Below the pieces are notes generated by a model. It had not been told where the DNA came from. It did not search any database and saw only the letters and a list, made by a program, of their open reading frames with translations. DNA of 32,134 bases from Chitinimonas sp. BJB300 (GTDB taxonomy: Bacteria > Pseudomonadota > Gammaproteobacteria > Burkholderiales > Chitinimonadaceae). Location: assembly GCF_002735695.1 (NCBI RefSeq), contig NZ_PDZH01000050.1:1-32134 (forward strand). Reading direction: 5' to 3'. The number at the start of each line of letters is the position of its first letter. Position 1 is the first letter of the stretch. Both the position numbers and the translations under genes were made by a program. This document shows positions 1-7,428 of the stretch, piece after piece.

Positions 1-432
1 TTAGCAGGCATGGCGCGTTCTTGAATCATGGCTTTCTCTTCCCGACTCACCGACTGCTTCGGGACTTGCACGATGCTGGCATCCACCATCTGACCACCGC
101 GTGCAATATAGCCATGTTTGGCTAACTGCCGATTGGCCGCCTTCAAGCTAATTGACTGCTACTGCTTAGACCGACAAAGCGCTGGAAACTCAGGCGATCG
201 AGCAACTGGCATTCCATCTGCTCATCGCTGAGATTGAACAATTGCTGAACCAGCAGCACCCGAACCATTAATTCCGTTGGAAACGGCGGCCGGCCGCCGC
301 GGGCGCTGCTCGGTCAATGTCTGCCGCCAGTGCGGCAAAATCGACATGGGTCCCCAGGACCTTCAGCGCATCGCCCAGCTGATCAAGCTTTGCTTCACGT
401 TCTTCACTGGCAAACAGACTGGATTTGATCAT
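1..432 (-). pseudogene. IS5-family transposase, decayed fragment (runs off the left edge)
   Basis: Read on the minus strand, the start lies near 432 (MIKSSLFASEEREAK), followed by a typical IS5-group N-terminus rich in Asp, Ala and Leu. The reading frame breaks inside the GC-rich stretch near 290-300, where GRPPFPTELMVRVLL continues in another frame. It then runs through NLSDEQMECQLLDRLSFQRF and meets a stop near 145-150. A third frame resumes with LKAANRQLAKHGYIARGGQM and VDASIVQVPKQSVSREEK up to the window edge. Compared with intact IS5-group transposases, about 30 residues are missing between the second and third blocks. With at least one frameshift and one internal deletion it cannot make a functional transposase. 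The rest of the gene lies outside the window. Confidence 0.85.
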
Positions 433-962
433 GATGGGGGGGGGCTGACTTTCGGATGTCAGAATCATGCCATGGATGAGAGGTTTTTCGAGGTGCCCTA
501 CTGTAAGGATGGGAAGAGAGGGCGAAACGATCCGATGGTTAAATTCGATTATTGTGGGGTAGCTTCCAACTTCGGGAAGCGAAAAACCGTTGAGGTAATC
601 TGTTTCTCAACTTCAGTCCTGCCGTAAACGCGAAGGCTGCCAAATCAGTTCGTCACACCATACCTAGCTGGAAATTCACTACTGGAAACAATTACCAATT
701 GAAGAAACTACCGTCAGGTTCAATTTTGTCCTTCGCGGCGGAGTGAACTATCACGGCAGTTAATATCTGTTTAGTCCCACAGTGTGCAGGAACGGATCAA
801 TCCTGAAGCATTGTGGTTCAACTTCCGTCAAGCACCAACTTAATTGCTTCTGCTCAGGTATATCGATGTGTAGTTTTGTGTTTTTCTCTTGCTCACTGCA
901 GCCTTCTGTTGGCTAAAATTTACCAATTAGGTGTACCTATGAAATTCAAGGTAATTTAGTTC

Positions 963-1052
963 ATGAGTCAGTATGAAGAAAACATAAGCAGTGGATCATT
1001 TGGCACGGTAGAACGATGTCAAAGAATCTATTATGAATTCATCGTTATGTAA
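963..1052 (+). CDS. possible 29-residue small protein (unrecognised)
   Basis: An ATG at 963 opens a 29-codon frame that begins MSQYEENISSGSF and ends YYEFIVM before TAA at 1050. It is followed 28 bases later by a good stem with a T-rich tail (1080-1120), so it could be the coding part of a short transcript. Against it, no clear Shine-Dalgarno sequence precedes the ATG and a frame of this length is common by chance. No family is recognised. It is listed only because of its position just ahead of a terminator-like hairpin that no other gene explains. Confidence 0.2.
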   Translation: MSQYEENISSGSFGTVERCQRIYYEFIVM

Positions 1053-1079
1053 CACAGGTAAAGTAATAAGTTGAGAGAC

Positions 1080-1120
1080 AAAACGCTAAGAGTAGTTACT
1101 TCTTGGCGTTTTTATTTTGT
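1080..1120 (+). terminator. Rho-independent terminator-like hairpin
   Basis: AAAACGCTAAGA (1080-1091) pairs with TCTTGGCGTTTT (1101-1112) with one G-T pair and a 9-base loop. A T-rich tail (TTTATTTTGTTTT) follows. The orientation terminates plus-strand transcription, but no recognised plus-strand gene lies upstream, which suggests a small RNA, a small protein gene or the tail of a decayed gene. Confidence 0.6.
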
Positions 1121-1483
1121 TTTATAATCGGCCGTCGTCTAGAGTTTCTCTTGGGCACACCTATTAGAGTCTATTAGCGGTAGAAAAAAACACATTGGAG
1201 GTGCCACTACCAACAAAGAAGTACTAAAAGGATCCACAGCACCTTGGCCTATCCGCAGCTATCACGCTTAATCTACTTGCGTTGTGACTTTCAGCAGGCA
1301 CTATCTGACATGCTCCATGTTAAATAAATTTGATGGAGTCCTCCCGCGTGGCCTAAGCCACTCAGACAGCCTAATAGAAAAGAATGAGCATTTTTCAAGC
1401 CAATTACACGTGTAGCTACAAGAAAAGTCTGATTTGTTTGATTCACTCAACTTCACAATGCTAATGAAAAGGGGGTACGAGAA

Positions 1484-2470
1484 ATGTTCAAACGGTTTCC
1501 AAGGCATCTAGCAATCACCATCGGCTTGATTTCGTCAGCATTGGTTTACGCCGACAACGTGAGCACAGCAATAGATCGAACTGGCCGTCAAGCTGCTAAC
1601 GCACTATTGACACCAGCTGGTAATTGGGGTTGCTGGATCACTGATGGGGGGAAATGTAGCTGGGATGCGGCGGTATGGGGTGACGCCAATTACATTCCGT
1701 TGACAGGTGATGTGAACGCAGATGGGAACGCGGACCGCGTTTTGTATCGTCCTTTTGACGGAGACTGGGGGTGTTGGATCACGGATGGGGGGAAATGCAG
1801 TTGGGATGAAACCAAATGGGGAAGTGCATCATACCAACCTTTGGTTGGTTACTTAAATAGCGACAGGAAACTCGATCGGGTCGTATACAGAGCAGCCGAT
1901 GGCGATTGGGGCTGCCGCATCACAGATGGTAACGCATGCGAATGGGATGCAATGAAGTGGGGCGGTATTGAGTTTCGTCCATTTGTGGCGGATGTGGACG
2001 GGGATAGTATCTCAGACCGGGTCTTATATCGTGCCACCGATGGTACATGGGGATGCCGACTTCGCGATGGGGCGTCGTGCAACTGGGACAGCCAGAAATG
2101 GGGTGGAGTCGAATATATCCCATTACTGGGCGACGTAAACGGTGATCATATAGCGGACCGTGTATTGTATTGGGGTTCCACGGGATGGTGGGGGTGTAAG
2201 GTAAACAGCAGCGCTATATGCAGTTGGGACGGCCAGTATTGGGGCGGGCCGGGCTACATGGCAATGCTTGCCGACGTCAACGGTGATGGCAAATCAGACC
2301 GTGTACTCTATCGTCCGTCCGATGGCGAATGGAGCTGCATGCTGACTGATGGTGGCGCGTGTAGTTGGAATGGCCAAAAGTGGGGTGGACCAGGCTACTT
2401 ACCGCTCTTGGGAGATGTGAATCATGACGGCAAAGCGGACCGAATCGTCTATAAGAACACAAATAACTAG
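1484..2470 (+). CDS. secreted six-repeat FG-GAP/VCBS-like protein
   Basis: The product has 328 residues. Residues 1-23 form a signal peptide (basic start, hydrophobic core, VYA before Asp24), so the protein should be exported. From residue 46 to the end it consists of six consecutive 47-residue units with no insertions. Each unit has the plan G-x-W-G-C, a second Cys about ten residues on followed by W-[DN], then W-G, an aromatic-P-L segment, a calcium-loop-like D-V-N-x-D-x-x-x-D, and R-V-L-Y. This resembles FG-GAP/VCBS repeats of beta-propellers, with an inferred disulfide in each blade. A purine-rich GGGGG lies about 10 bases before the ATG. The gene stands alone between non-coding stretches. 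Its function is not known; adhesion or surface binding would fit such repeats but is inference. Confidence 0.8.
   Translation: MFKRFPRHLAITIGLISSALVYADNVSTAIDRTGRQAANALLTPAGNWGCWITDGGKCSWDAAVWGDANYIPLTGDVNADGNADRVLYRPFDGDWGCWITDGGKCSWDETKWGSASYQPLVGYLNSDRKLDRVVYRAADGDWGCRITDGNACEWDAMKWGGIEFRPFVADVDGDSISDRVLYRATDGTWGCRLRDGASCNWDSQKWGGVEYIPLLGDVNGDHIADRVLYWGSTGWWGCKVNSSAICSWDGQYWGGPGYMAMLADVNGDGKSDRVLYRPSDGEWSCMLTDGGACSWNGQKWGGPGYLPLLGDVNHDGKADRIVYKNTNN
1619..2467 (+). repeat. six tandem coding repeats of 141 bp
   Basis: The units begin at residues 46, 93, 140, 187, 234 and 281, exactly 47 codons apart. Units 1 and 2 are nearest each other (GDWGCWITDGGKCSWD-like in both), and units 5 and 6 share WGGPGY. 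Unit 2 has the least ideal acidic loop (YLNSDRKLD). Unit 5 departs most in the region before its second Cys (VNSSAIC). The exact spacing with diverged sequence points to selection on the fold rather than recent amplification. Confidence 0.9.
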
Positions 2471-2485
2471 TGGCTCCTAGTTTCC

Positions 2486-2510
2486 CAAGCCCACTCTGGT
2501 TTGGGCTGAT
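2486..2510 (+). terminator. weak hairpin after the repeat protein
   Basis: AGCCCA (2488-2493) pairs with TGGGCT (2502-2507) across an 8-base loop, 18 bases after the stop codon. No T-run follows, so it is at best a weak terminator or an mRNA-end stabilising hairpin. Confidence 0.3.
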
Positions 2511-2650
2511 GTTGCGTGCGGCCGGTAGCAATTAAGTCCGGCCGCCGTTTGCCTGGGTAGGAGTGCCTCAAAAGCGAAGTGTATGGTTGCGAGTGGCCTT
2601 GGTATTTGCGCACTGGTTGATTACCCGTGTCAGGATGACTGGACGATAAG

Positions 2651-2715
2651 AGCGGGAAGAGTCGAGAGATCACGTCCGGTTGCATGAGGGCCTTTAGGTG
2701 GGGTCTCCCTCGGGC
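2651..2715 (+). other. possible decayed group II intron 3' end (domain V/VI-like)
   Basis: AGCGGGA (2651-2657) can pair with TCCGGTT (2675-2681) with one mismatch and one G-T pair. The inner part has a GAGA tetraloop (2664-2667) closed by C-G and T-A, and a CG two-base bulge (2673-2674). This is close to group II intron domain V (AGCCGGA ... GAAA ... CG ... TCCGGTT) but one base shorter. It is followed by GAGGG (2686-2690) pairing with CCCTC (2707-2711), and by CACTCGAC, which recalls the CTACTCGAC seen after domain V in many bacterial introns. No intron-encoded reverse transcriptase is present, so if real this is a scar. Confidence 0.25.
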
Positions 2716-2726
2716 CACTCGACTAA

Positions 2727-3890
2727 CTAGTCAAATAAGACGCCTTGTTGAATTCTTGTAACGCTATCTATTTGTAATAATCCAGTGGCTTTTATTCCGA
2801 GTAGTCTAATTCTATTATTAAAAAATACCCTGCGCAGACATACTCTTGCTGCTTGAATTATCGCTTTCGAATCGCTGATTGGCTGGGATAATGTTATATC
2901 CCTAGTTACAGTATGGAAATCAGTAAACCTTATTTTTATCCCGATGGTATAACACACATAGCCCTTATGCTTGAGATCTTCTGAGAGTTGCTCACAGAGC
3001 CGATAAAAAAACTCTGTCAGTTTTACGCGATCTATCTTAACGTCAAGGTCATATTCAAATGTGGCTTCTCGGCTAATTAATTTTGGCTCACTGTGTATAA
3101 CGACTGGGCGATCATCCCAGCCGTTTGCAGACTGATGTAACCATAAGCCGTAGACTCGACCAAACCTATTTTGGAGGGTGAACAGGCCAAAACATGCTAA
3201 ATCCCCGATAGTTACAATTCCGAGAGAGTTAAGTTTCTCCACTGCTTTGGGGCCGATGCCATTTATTTTCCCCACGCCTAATGGCCAGATTCTGTTTTTT
3301 ATGTCTGAATCTGTTATTACAGTGATTCCATCTGGCTTGTCTAGCTCCGAGCAAAGCTTTGCCAGTAGTTTGTTCGGCGCTATTCCTACGGAGCAGGTTA
3401 GCCCCGTTGCATTAAAAATTGTTTCTTTGAGTCTCTTTGCAATTAAATGAGATTCGTCAAGGTTGGAGCTAAGGTCTATATATACTTCATCAATGCTGCG
3501 ATTTTCTATTTCTGGTGTAACGGTCTTTACGGCTTGTTTGAATAATGTCGAGTAATGCCGGTAAGAATCAAAGTCTGCCGGTAGAATAATCGCATCGGGT
3601 GCTAATTTTGCAGCCCTCATCATTCCCATTGCGGAGACAACACCTAGGGCTCTGGCTTCATAGGTTGAAGTTGTCACTACACCTCGCCCCACGTAATGCT
3701 TAAGTTTCGAATAGATTAGGTTACCCGCTTTATCCTGCTCTGGATGAGTGGTTGACTGTCCGCCAATTACTACGGGTAAGCCACGTAACTGAGGATAACG
3801 CAGTAGTTCAACAGATGCGTAAAACGCATCCATATCTAAATGAGCTACGCGTCGAAGGGTTACTTGAGCTACGTCTTTGGCTTTCGTCAT
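2727..3890 (-). CDS. dinB: DNA polymerase IV (Y-family, DinB)
   Basis: A translesion DNA polymerase of 387 residues. The palm motif HLDMDAFYASVE places catalytic Asp19 and Asp21 with Tyr24 at the steric-gate position. The second catalytic motif is SIDEVYID with Asp134 and Glu135. A roughly 20-residue insertion between PVVIGG and GVVTTSTYEAR matches the subfamily that carries a YVGRGVVTT motif. The little-finger domain follows and the protein ends in QGVLFD, a good match to the beta-clamp-binding motif QLxLF. All key residues are present, so it should be active. The gene is far richer in A and T than the genes from 4764 onward and lies beside a truncated second dinB, which suggests horizontal gain. 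No strong Shine-Dalgarno precedes the ATG. An imperfect palindrome lies just upstream. Confidence 0.92.
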   Translation of the reverse strand: MTKAKDVAQVTLRRVAHLDMDAFYASVELLRYPQLRGLPVVIGGQSTTHPEQDKAGNLIYSKLKHYVGRGVVTTSTYEARALGVVSAMGMMRAAKLAPDAIILPADFDSYRHYSTLFKQAVKTVTPEIENRSIDEVYIDLSSNLDESHLIAKRLKETIFNATGLTCSVGIAPNKLLAKLCSELDKPDGITVITDSDIKNRIWPLGVGKINGIGPKAVEKLNSLGIVTIGDLACFGLFTLQNRFGRVYGLWLHQSANGWDDRPVVIHSEPKLISREATFEYDLDVKIDRVKLTEFFYRLCEQLSEDLKHKGYVCYTIGIKIRFTDFHTVTRDITLSQPISDSKAIIQAARVCLRRVFFNNRIRLLGIKATGLLQIDSVTRIQQGVLFD

Positions 3891-3897
3891 CTATGTG

Positions 3898-3923
3898 CTA
3901 TCTGCGTGTTAACGAGCATAGAT
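3898..3923. promoter_or_regulatory. imperfect inverted repeat upstream of dinB
   Basis: TGC-N2-GTTAAC-N2-GCA (3903-3918) is centred about 20 bases before the dinB start, with scattered further pairing outward (3899/3922, 3901/3920). It could be an operator or be fortuitous. It does not match the CTGT-N8-ACAG LexA box of E. coli. Confidence 0.25.
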
Positions 3924-4043
3924 ACTGTGCTTATCTAGCGGGAAATTTCTAAAAAGCTAACATTTATCGAAACACTATATGCGCAAGTTTCGTATTTTAG
4001 ATTGATCATTTGATGAGGCATTGGTAAGAAATAGTGCCACTCC

Positions 4044-4517
4044 TCAGAAGGCGATGAACTTATTGGCGGCAATGCCCACGGAGGCGGTGATGCCGACTTC
4101 AGCGCGGATACGGTCGCGGATGTCGATGGCAATACGGCTGGCGCTGCCTTGGTGTAGCGGCGAGTTGCTGACGTCCAGATAGGCTTCATCAAGCGAAAGG
4201 GGTTCGATCAGGTCGGTATAGTCGGCGTAAATCGCGCGTATCTGTTTCGATGCAGCGCGGTAGGCTTCAAACCGTGGTGGTAACAGCACCAGCTGTGGAC
4301 AGCGCTGCAGCGCTTGGCTGAAAGCCATGGCGGATCGAACTCCGAAGCTACGTGCCGGATAGTTGCAGGTTGCAATTACACCACGCGATTCGGGCCTGCC
4401 CCCCACCGCGACGGGTCTATCGCCCAGACTAGGATCGTCGCGCATCTCAACTGATGCATAGAAGCAGTCGCAATCGATATGGATGATTTTACGGGAGGTC
4501 CCGTCATGGGTAGCCAT
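4044..4517 (-). pseudogene. dinB: truncated DNA polymerase IV (second dinB)
   Basis: This minus-strand frame matches the first half of DinB. It has the palm motif [18 protein letters not shown], then [20 protein letters not shown], the catalytic motif [10 protein letters not shown], and SVGIAANKF. It then stops at once (IAF, TGA) where a complete protein would go on with the rest of the palm, thumb and little finger for nearly 200 more residues. The clamp-binding tail is therefore absent. The ATG at 4517 (MATHDG) is the better start; an open frame extends to 4562. It is a different DinB type from the neighbour at 2727-3890: it lacks the insertion and has normal GC content for the window. It looks like a resident gene whose 3' half was lost at the border of the AT-rich segment. 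Confidence 0.85.
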
Positions 4518-4586
4518 GGGCATGCGGAGAGTTTGGAGAACGTTCGTATTCTCACCTGTCACTTCTCTGCAGCCAAGTGCTATTTA

Positions 4587-4710
4587 GAACCTATTTACAA
4601 TCTTACTGCGCAGCCGTGACCTTGGCTCTTGTGCTGCATACAAAAGTACATTCCGGTTCTTGCGCTTCACCCTGCTGACGGTCGCTCACTACAGATCGTA
4701 AAACAGGCTC
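4587..4710. mobile_element. MITE family 2, copy A (non-coding, decayed)
   Basis: The ends are inverted: GAACCTATTTACAATCT at the left, and at the right AGATCGTAAAACAGGCTC, whose complement is GAGCCTGTTTTACGATCT. The interior shares TACTGCGCAGCCGTGA and a diverged GTACATTCCGGTT..CTGCTGACGGT segment with the copy at 26841-26988. The flanks are TTA on the left and ATA on the right, so the target duplication is no longer exact. No transposase is encoded. Confidence 0.65.
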
Positions 4711-4763
4711 ATAGAGTGAGCTCGCTTCCAGCGTTGCGAGTGGCGTTGGGAACATCGCAGTTG

Positions 4764-5621
4764 CTATTTCGGGCTGTGGTCGGCCAATACCTTATTGGCT
4801 AGCAGCAAGTCATGCCAGGCTTTGATCTTGTCGGGCAGGTTACGGAGCAGATAAGCCGGGTGATAGCTGACAACAACCGGAATGCCTCGATAGTCGTGCA
4901 GCTTGCCGCGCAGGCTGGCGATAGTGGCTTCACGTCCCAGCAGGGCCTGTACTGCAAAGCGGCCAACCGCAAAAATGACTTTGGGTTGAATCAGCTCGAT
5001 TTGCCGATGCAAGATCGGTGCACAAAGTGCCATTTCATCGGGCTGTGGATTGCGGTTTTGCGGGGGGCGGCACTTGAGCGTATTCAGGATATAGACGTTC
5101 TCTTGCCGCGAGCGGCCGACGGCAGTCAGCATATTGTCGAGCAGCTTACCGGCTTGACCTACGAAAGGCTTACCCTGCCTATCTTCTTCCGCACCGGGCG
5201 CTTCACCGATCACCAGCCAGTCGGTTTTTGGCTGGCCTGTGCCGAATACCACCTTGTTGCGTGACTTGCATAAGCCACAGGCGGTACAGGTGGTCGTTTC
5301 AGCTTGCAGAGCCTCCCAGTCCAGTGCCGAGATTCTTTGGGCGCGTTCGTCGCGCTCCAGTAATTGAGGTACAGCAACCGGTGGTGGCGCTATTGACGCA
5401 GGGATGTGTCTGGCTGGCGGGGGAGGGCTGCTGGGTCGAGGGGGCGTTTCCAGTATCACTGGGACGGGCGCAGCGACAACGATTGGCGCAGCAATGGGTA
5501 CTGCTGGTTCTATCGAGGTGGCAGCGGACTTGGTGGGCGTTGTCACCACCAGTTCAGGACGCACCCAGAGGGGCATCAGCCCCAGTTCTTCCATTACCAG
5601 TTCAACGTATTGATCAGTCAT
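4764..5621 (-). CDS. type-4 (Fe-S) uracil-DNA glycosylase
   Basis: Removes uracil from DNA as the first step of base excision repair. The protein has 285 residues. Residues 1-20 form a short conserved N-terminus, residues 25-90 a Pro/Ala-rich linker, and residues 100-280 the catalytic domain. Visible motifs are GEAPGAEED (139-147, uracil pocket and water activation), [26 protein letters not shown], and SYHPAYLLR (252-260). The probable [4Fe-4S] ligands are Cys115, Cys118, Cys184 and Cys200, in the spacing expected for family 4 enzymes. The ATG overlaps the rimI stop by four bases (ATGA), so the two genes are translationally coupled. Often annotated as a phage SPO1 DNA polymerase-related protein. 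The long linker makes it longer than minimal family members of about 200 residues. Confidence 0.93.
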   Translation of the reverse strand: MTDQYVELVMEELGLMPLWVRPELVVTTPTKSAATSIEPAVPIAAPIVVAAPVPVILETPPRPSSPPPPARHIPASIAPPPVAVPQLLERDERAQRISALDWEALQAETTTCTACGLCKSRNKVVFGTGQPKTDWLVIGEAPGAEEDRQGKPFVGQAGKLLDNMLTAVGRSRQENVYILNTLKCRPPQNRNPQPDEMALCAPILHRQIELIQPKVIFAVGRFAVQALLGREATIASLRGKLHDYRGIPVVVSYHPAYLLRNLPDKIKAWHDLLLANKVLADHSPK

Positions 5622-6088
5622 CGTCCACCCTCGTCCAGCGTCAGGGCCATCAGGATTGCATCTTCGCGGCCTTCTTCAGCACGGTAATAGCCCTTGCGTA
5701 CTCCCGTCTCGACAAAGCCAAGCCGGCGATAGAGTGAGCGGGCTGGTGCGTTGCTCTTACGGACTTCCAGCATCAATACGGCCGCGCCTTGTTCAGATGC
5801 CTGCTCGGTTAGGGCTTGTACCAGCTGGCGGGCAATACCGCGCCGTTGCCAGTCTCGCCGTACACCCAGGGTCAGCAGCGATAGTTCATCCAATACCATT
5901 TGGGTCACGGCAAAGCCGATCAGTTCCCCTTGTGCCATGGCGACCAGCCCACGGTGGCCTTCGCTGAAAGACTGGATGAACTGGAGCGCGGTCCAGGGAA
6001 AAGCCTGGAGGTCGGCTTCAATGTCGGCCATGGCAGGCAGGTCGGTTTCCTCAAAGGGGCGAAAGGTAATGCTAAGGGAGTCAGTCAC
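5618..6088 (-). CDS. rimI: ribosomal-protein-S18-alanine N-acetyltransferase (GNAT)
   Basis: A single GNAT domain of 156 residues. The acetyl-CoA-binding segment is LGVRRDWQRRGIARQLV (the R/Q-x-x-G-x-A/G loop), followed by a Glu-Val beta strand (VLMLEVRKSN) and the C-terminal ARSLYRRLGFVETGVRKGYY typical of RimI. By family knowledge it acetylates the N-terminal Ala of ribosomal protein S18. Its position between tsaB and the glycosylase gene supports RimI over other GNAT enzymes, as this trio is common in Betaproteobacteria. It overlaps the downstream glycosylase gene by four bases. Confidence 0.9.
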   Translation of the reverse strand: MTDSLSITFRPFEETDLPAMADIEADLQAFPWTALQFIQSFSEGHRGLVAMAQGELIGFAVTQMVLDELSLLTLGVRRDWQRRGIARQLVQALTEQASEQGAAVLMLEVRKSNAPARSLYRRLGFVETGVRKGYYRAEEGREDAILMALTLDEGGR

Positions 6089-6193
6089 AAGATAGGCGTC
6101 GGAAATTACGATGGCTTGCCAGCAAATTTTTGCATGGCAGCTACTATGAAAAGGATGATTTTACGCAAGATCAATCAACACAATGCCAATCTC

Positions 6194-6538
6194 ATGACTA
6201 GCCAATCCGCCGATATCGCCTTTGTGGTCAATCTCGACTACTTGGGCTTGCCTTACGATACATGTCGAATGTTCTGGCTGATTATAGAACGCGCGATGTT
6301 GGATGCTGGTTTCGAGCTTGATGGGCGCGAATTCATTGCACCTAATAAGCAAGCAGCCATCAAACTGGCGCGGGCGGTTATGGCAAAGTTGGAACCTACT
6401 TTTGAGTCGCTCGGATATTCGCGTTTTGAAGCAGTACGTGAGTTCTACTGTTACAAGCGCCGCAGTCGGATCGATCTGAATATCGCAGACGCCGTTGACT
6501 CGTTTGATGTCGAGGAAATTCCTGATATCCCGGGCTAG
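6194..6538 (+). CDS. hypothetical protein, orphan on the opposite strand
   Basis: Soluble protein of about 114 residues from the ATG at 6194 (MTSQSADIAFVVNL). In-frame ATGs at 6134, 6146 and 6155 are possible alternatives and none has a clear Shine-Dalgarno, so the start is uncertain. The sequence is coding-like: alternating hydrophobic and charged segments, an acidic C-terminus (DSFDVEEIPDIPG), and no signal peptide or membrane segment. I do not recognise a family. It lies between rimI and tsaB, which are on the other strand, and its stop is only eight bases from the tsaB stop. It therefore separates genes that are normally adjacent. Confidence 0.6.
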   Translation: MTSQSADIAFVVNLDYLGLPYDTCRMFWLIIERAMLDAGFELDGREFIAPNKQAAIKLARAVMAKLEPTFESLGYSRFEAVREFYCYKRRSRIDLNIADAVDSFDVEEIPDIPG

Positions 6539-6546
6539 TGCAGTAT

Positions 6547-7227
6547 TCAAGCTTTGGTGCGCTCATTGGTTTTAAGCGCCACTTTGTCACGGATATACAA
6601 TAGTTCAAGCAAATGCGCCGGCACGGCTAGACCGGCTTCAAACTTGGCTTGTGCCAGCTTGAGCACACCACTGGCGTGCGGAAAACGGTTCGCGTCCACG
6701 GCCTGCAATTGGCTGCCATATCGTGCTTGAAGTGCTTCCCCTTGCACCGCAAAACCACTACCCAGGCCCTGCCAGCCCGTATCGGGTAAGTCTGGGAGGG
6801 CTTGCGGCCCGCATACGCGGGTGGCCAGTACTTCCTGCCATTCACCGTTATTGCGCTGGTATCCAGCAAGATATAACTCACCCATACGGGCATCCAGCAC
6901 GCTCAGTACATGGTCGGCTTCACTATCGGCAGCCAGCGCGGCCAGGGTATTGACGCCCAGGGTTGGGATATCCAGGCCAAACGCCAAGCCCTGCACAATA
7001 CCGCAGCCAATGCGCAAGCCGGTGAAAGAGCCCGGACCTATCGAAAGCGCGATACCGTCCAAATCTTGCAGACTCGCACCGGCATCGGCCAGTAGCTGCT
7101 GGATTTGCGGTAAGGTCATTTCGGCATGTTTTTGCTGTGCATGCCAATCGCGCAACAAGGTTTCGCCTTTGTATTGTAGGGCCAGTGAGAGGTATTCGGT
7201 GGAGGTATCGAGAGTGAGCAGATTCAT
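6547..7227 (-). CDS. tsaB: tRNA threonylcarbamoyladenosine biosynthesis protein TsaB
   Basis: TsaB is a partner of TsaD and TsaE in making the t6A modification at position 37 of ANN-decoding tRNAs. The 226-residue protein starts MNLLTLDTSTEYLSLAL, the ASKHA-fold phosphate-1 strand. It continues with HAEMTLPQIQQLLADAG, then the hallmark GIALSIGPGSFTGLRIGCG and QGLAFGLDIPTLGVNTL, and LSVLDARMGELYLAGY. The length is normal for the family. The C-terminus (LLYIRDKVALKTNERTKA) contains the usual YIR motif. It is a scaffold that does not itself carry the TsaD metal site. Confidence 0.95.
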   Translation of the reverse strand: MNLLTLDTSTEYLSLALQYKGETLLRDWHAQQKHAEMTLPQIQQLLADAGASLQDLDGIALSIGPGSFTGLRIGCGIVQGLAFGLDIPTLGVNTLAALAADSEADHVLSVLDARMGELYLAGYQRNNGEWQEVLATRVCGPQALPDLPDTGWQGLGSGFAVQGEALQARYGSQLQAVDANRFPHASGVLKLAQAKFEAGLAVPAHLLELLYIRDKVALKTNERTKA

Positions 7228-7428
7228 GATTAGGGCGGGATTCTAACATGCCAGCCCGGGCAGACCTTGGAAGCTGTTGCAAGGACGATTTGCCGGTCAT
7301 TCCGCCTATTAATATGTTCAATAAAACTGATTCTTTCTGGTGGAATGTTTCGCTATCTCTGCTGTGTTTACACGATCAGAATACTGTCTGGTTAGGGCTT
7401 AGACCCACAGAACAGGGAAGGAAATATC

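Larger units (their letters stand above)
433..1483. other. AT-rich intergenic region without a convincing gene
   Basis: About 1 kb between the IS5 remnant and the repeat protein. Open frames here are short and have no recognisable domain. The only structures supported are a tiny open frame at 963-1052 and a terminator-like hairpin at 1080-1112, listed separately. The base composition is clearly more AT-rich than the housekeeping genes to the right, in keeping with an accessory or decayed region. No tRNA or phage-type attachment site was recognised. Confidence 0.5.

Noticed and set aside
1301-1507. 68-codon minus-strand frame before the repeat protein
   Set aside because: It overlaps the signal-peptide region of the gene at 1484, has no family resemblance and no ribosome binding site.
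3895-3950. LexA box ahead of dinB
   Set aside because: No CTGT-N8-ACAG pair is present; only an unrelated imperfect palindrome is seen.
5404-5737. Several plus-strand frames opposite the glycosylase linker
   Set aside because: They are antisense shadows of the Pro/Ala-rich linker coding sequence and of rimI.
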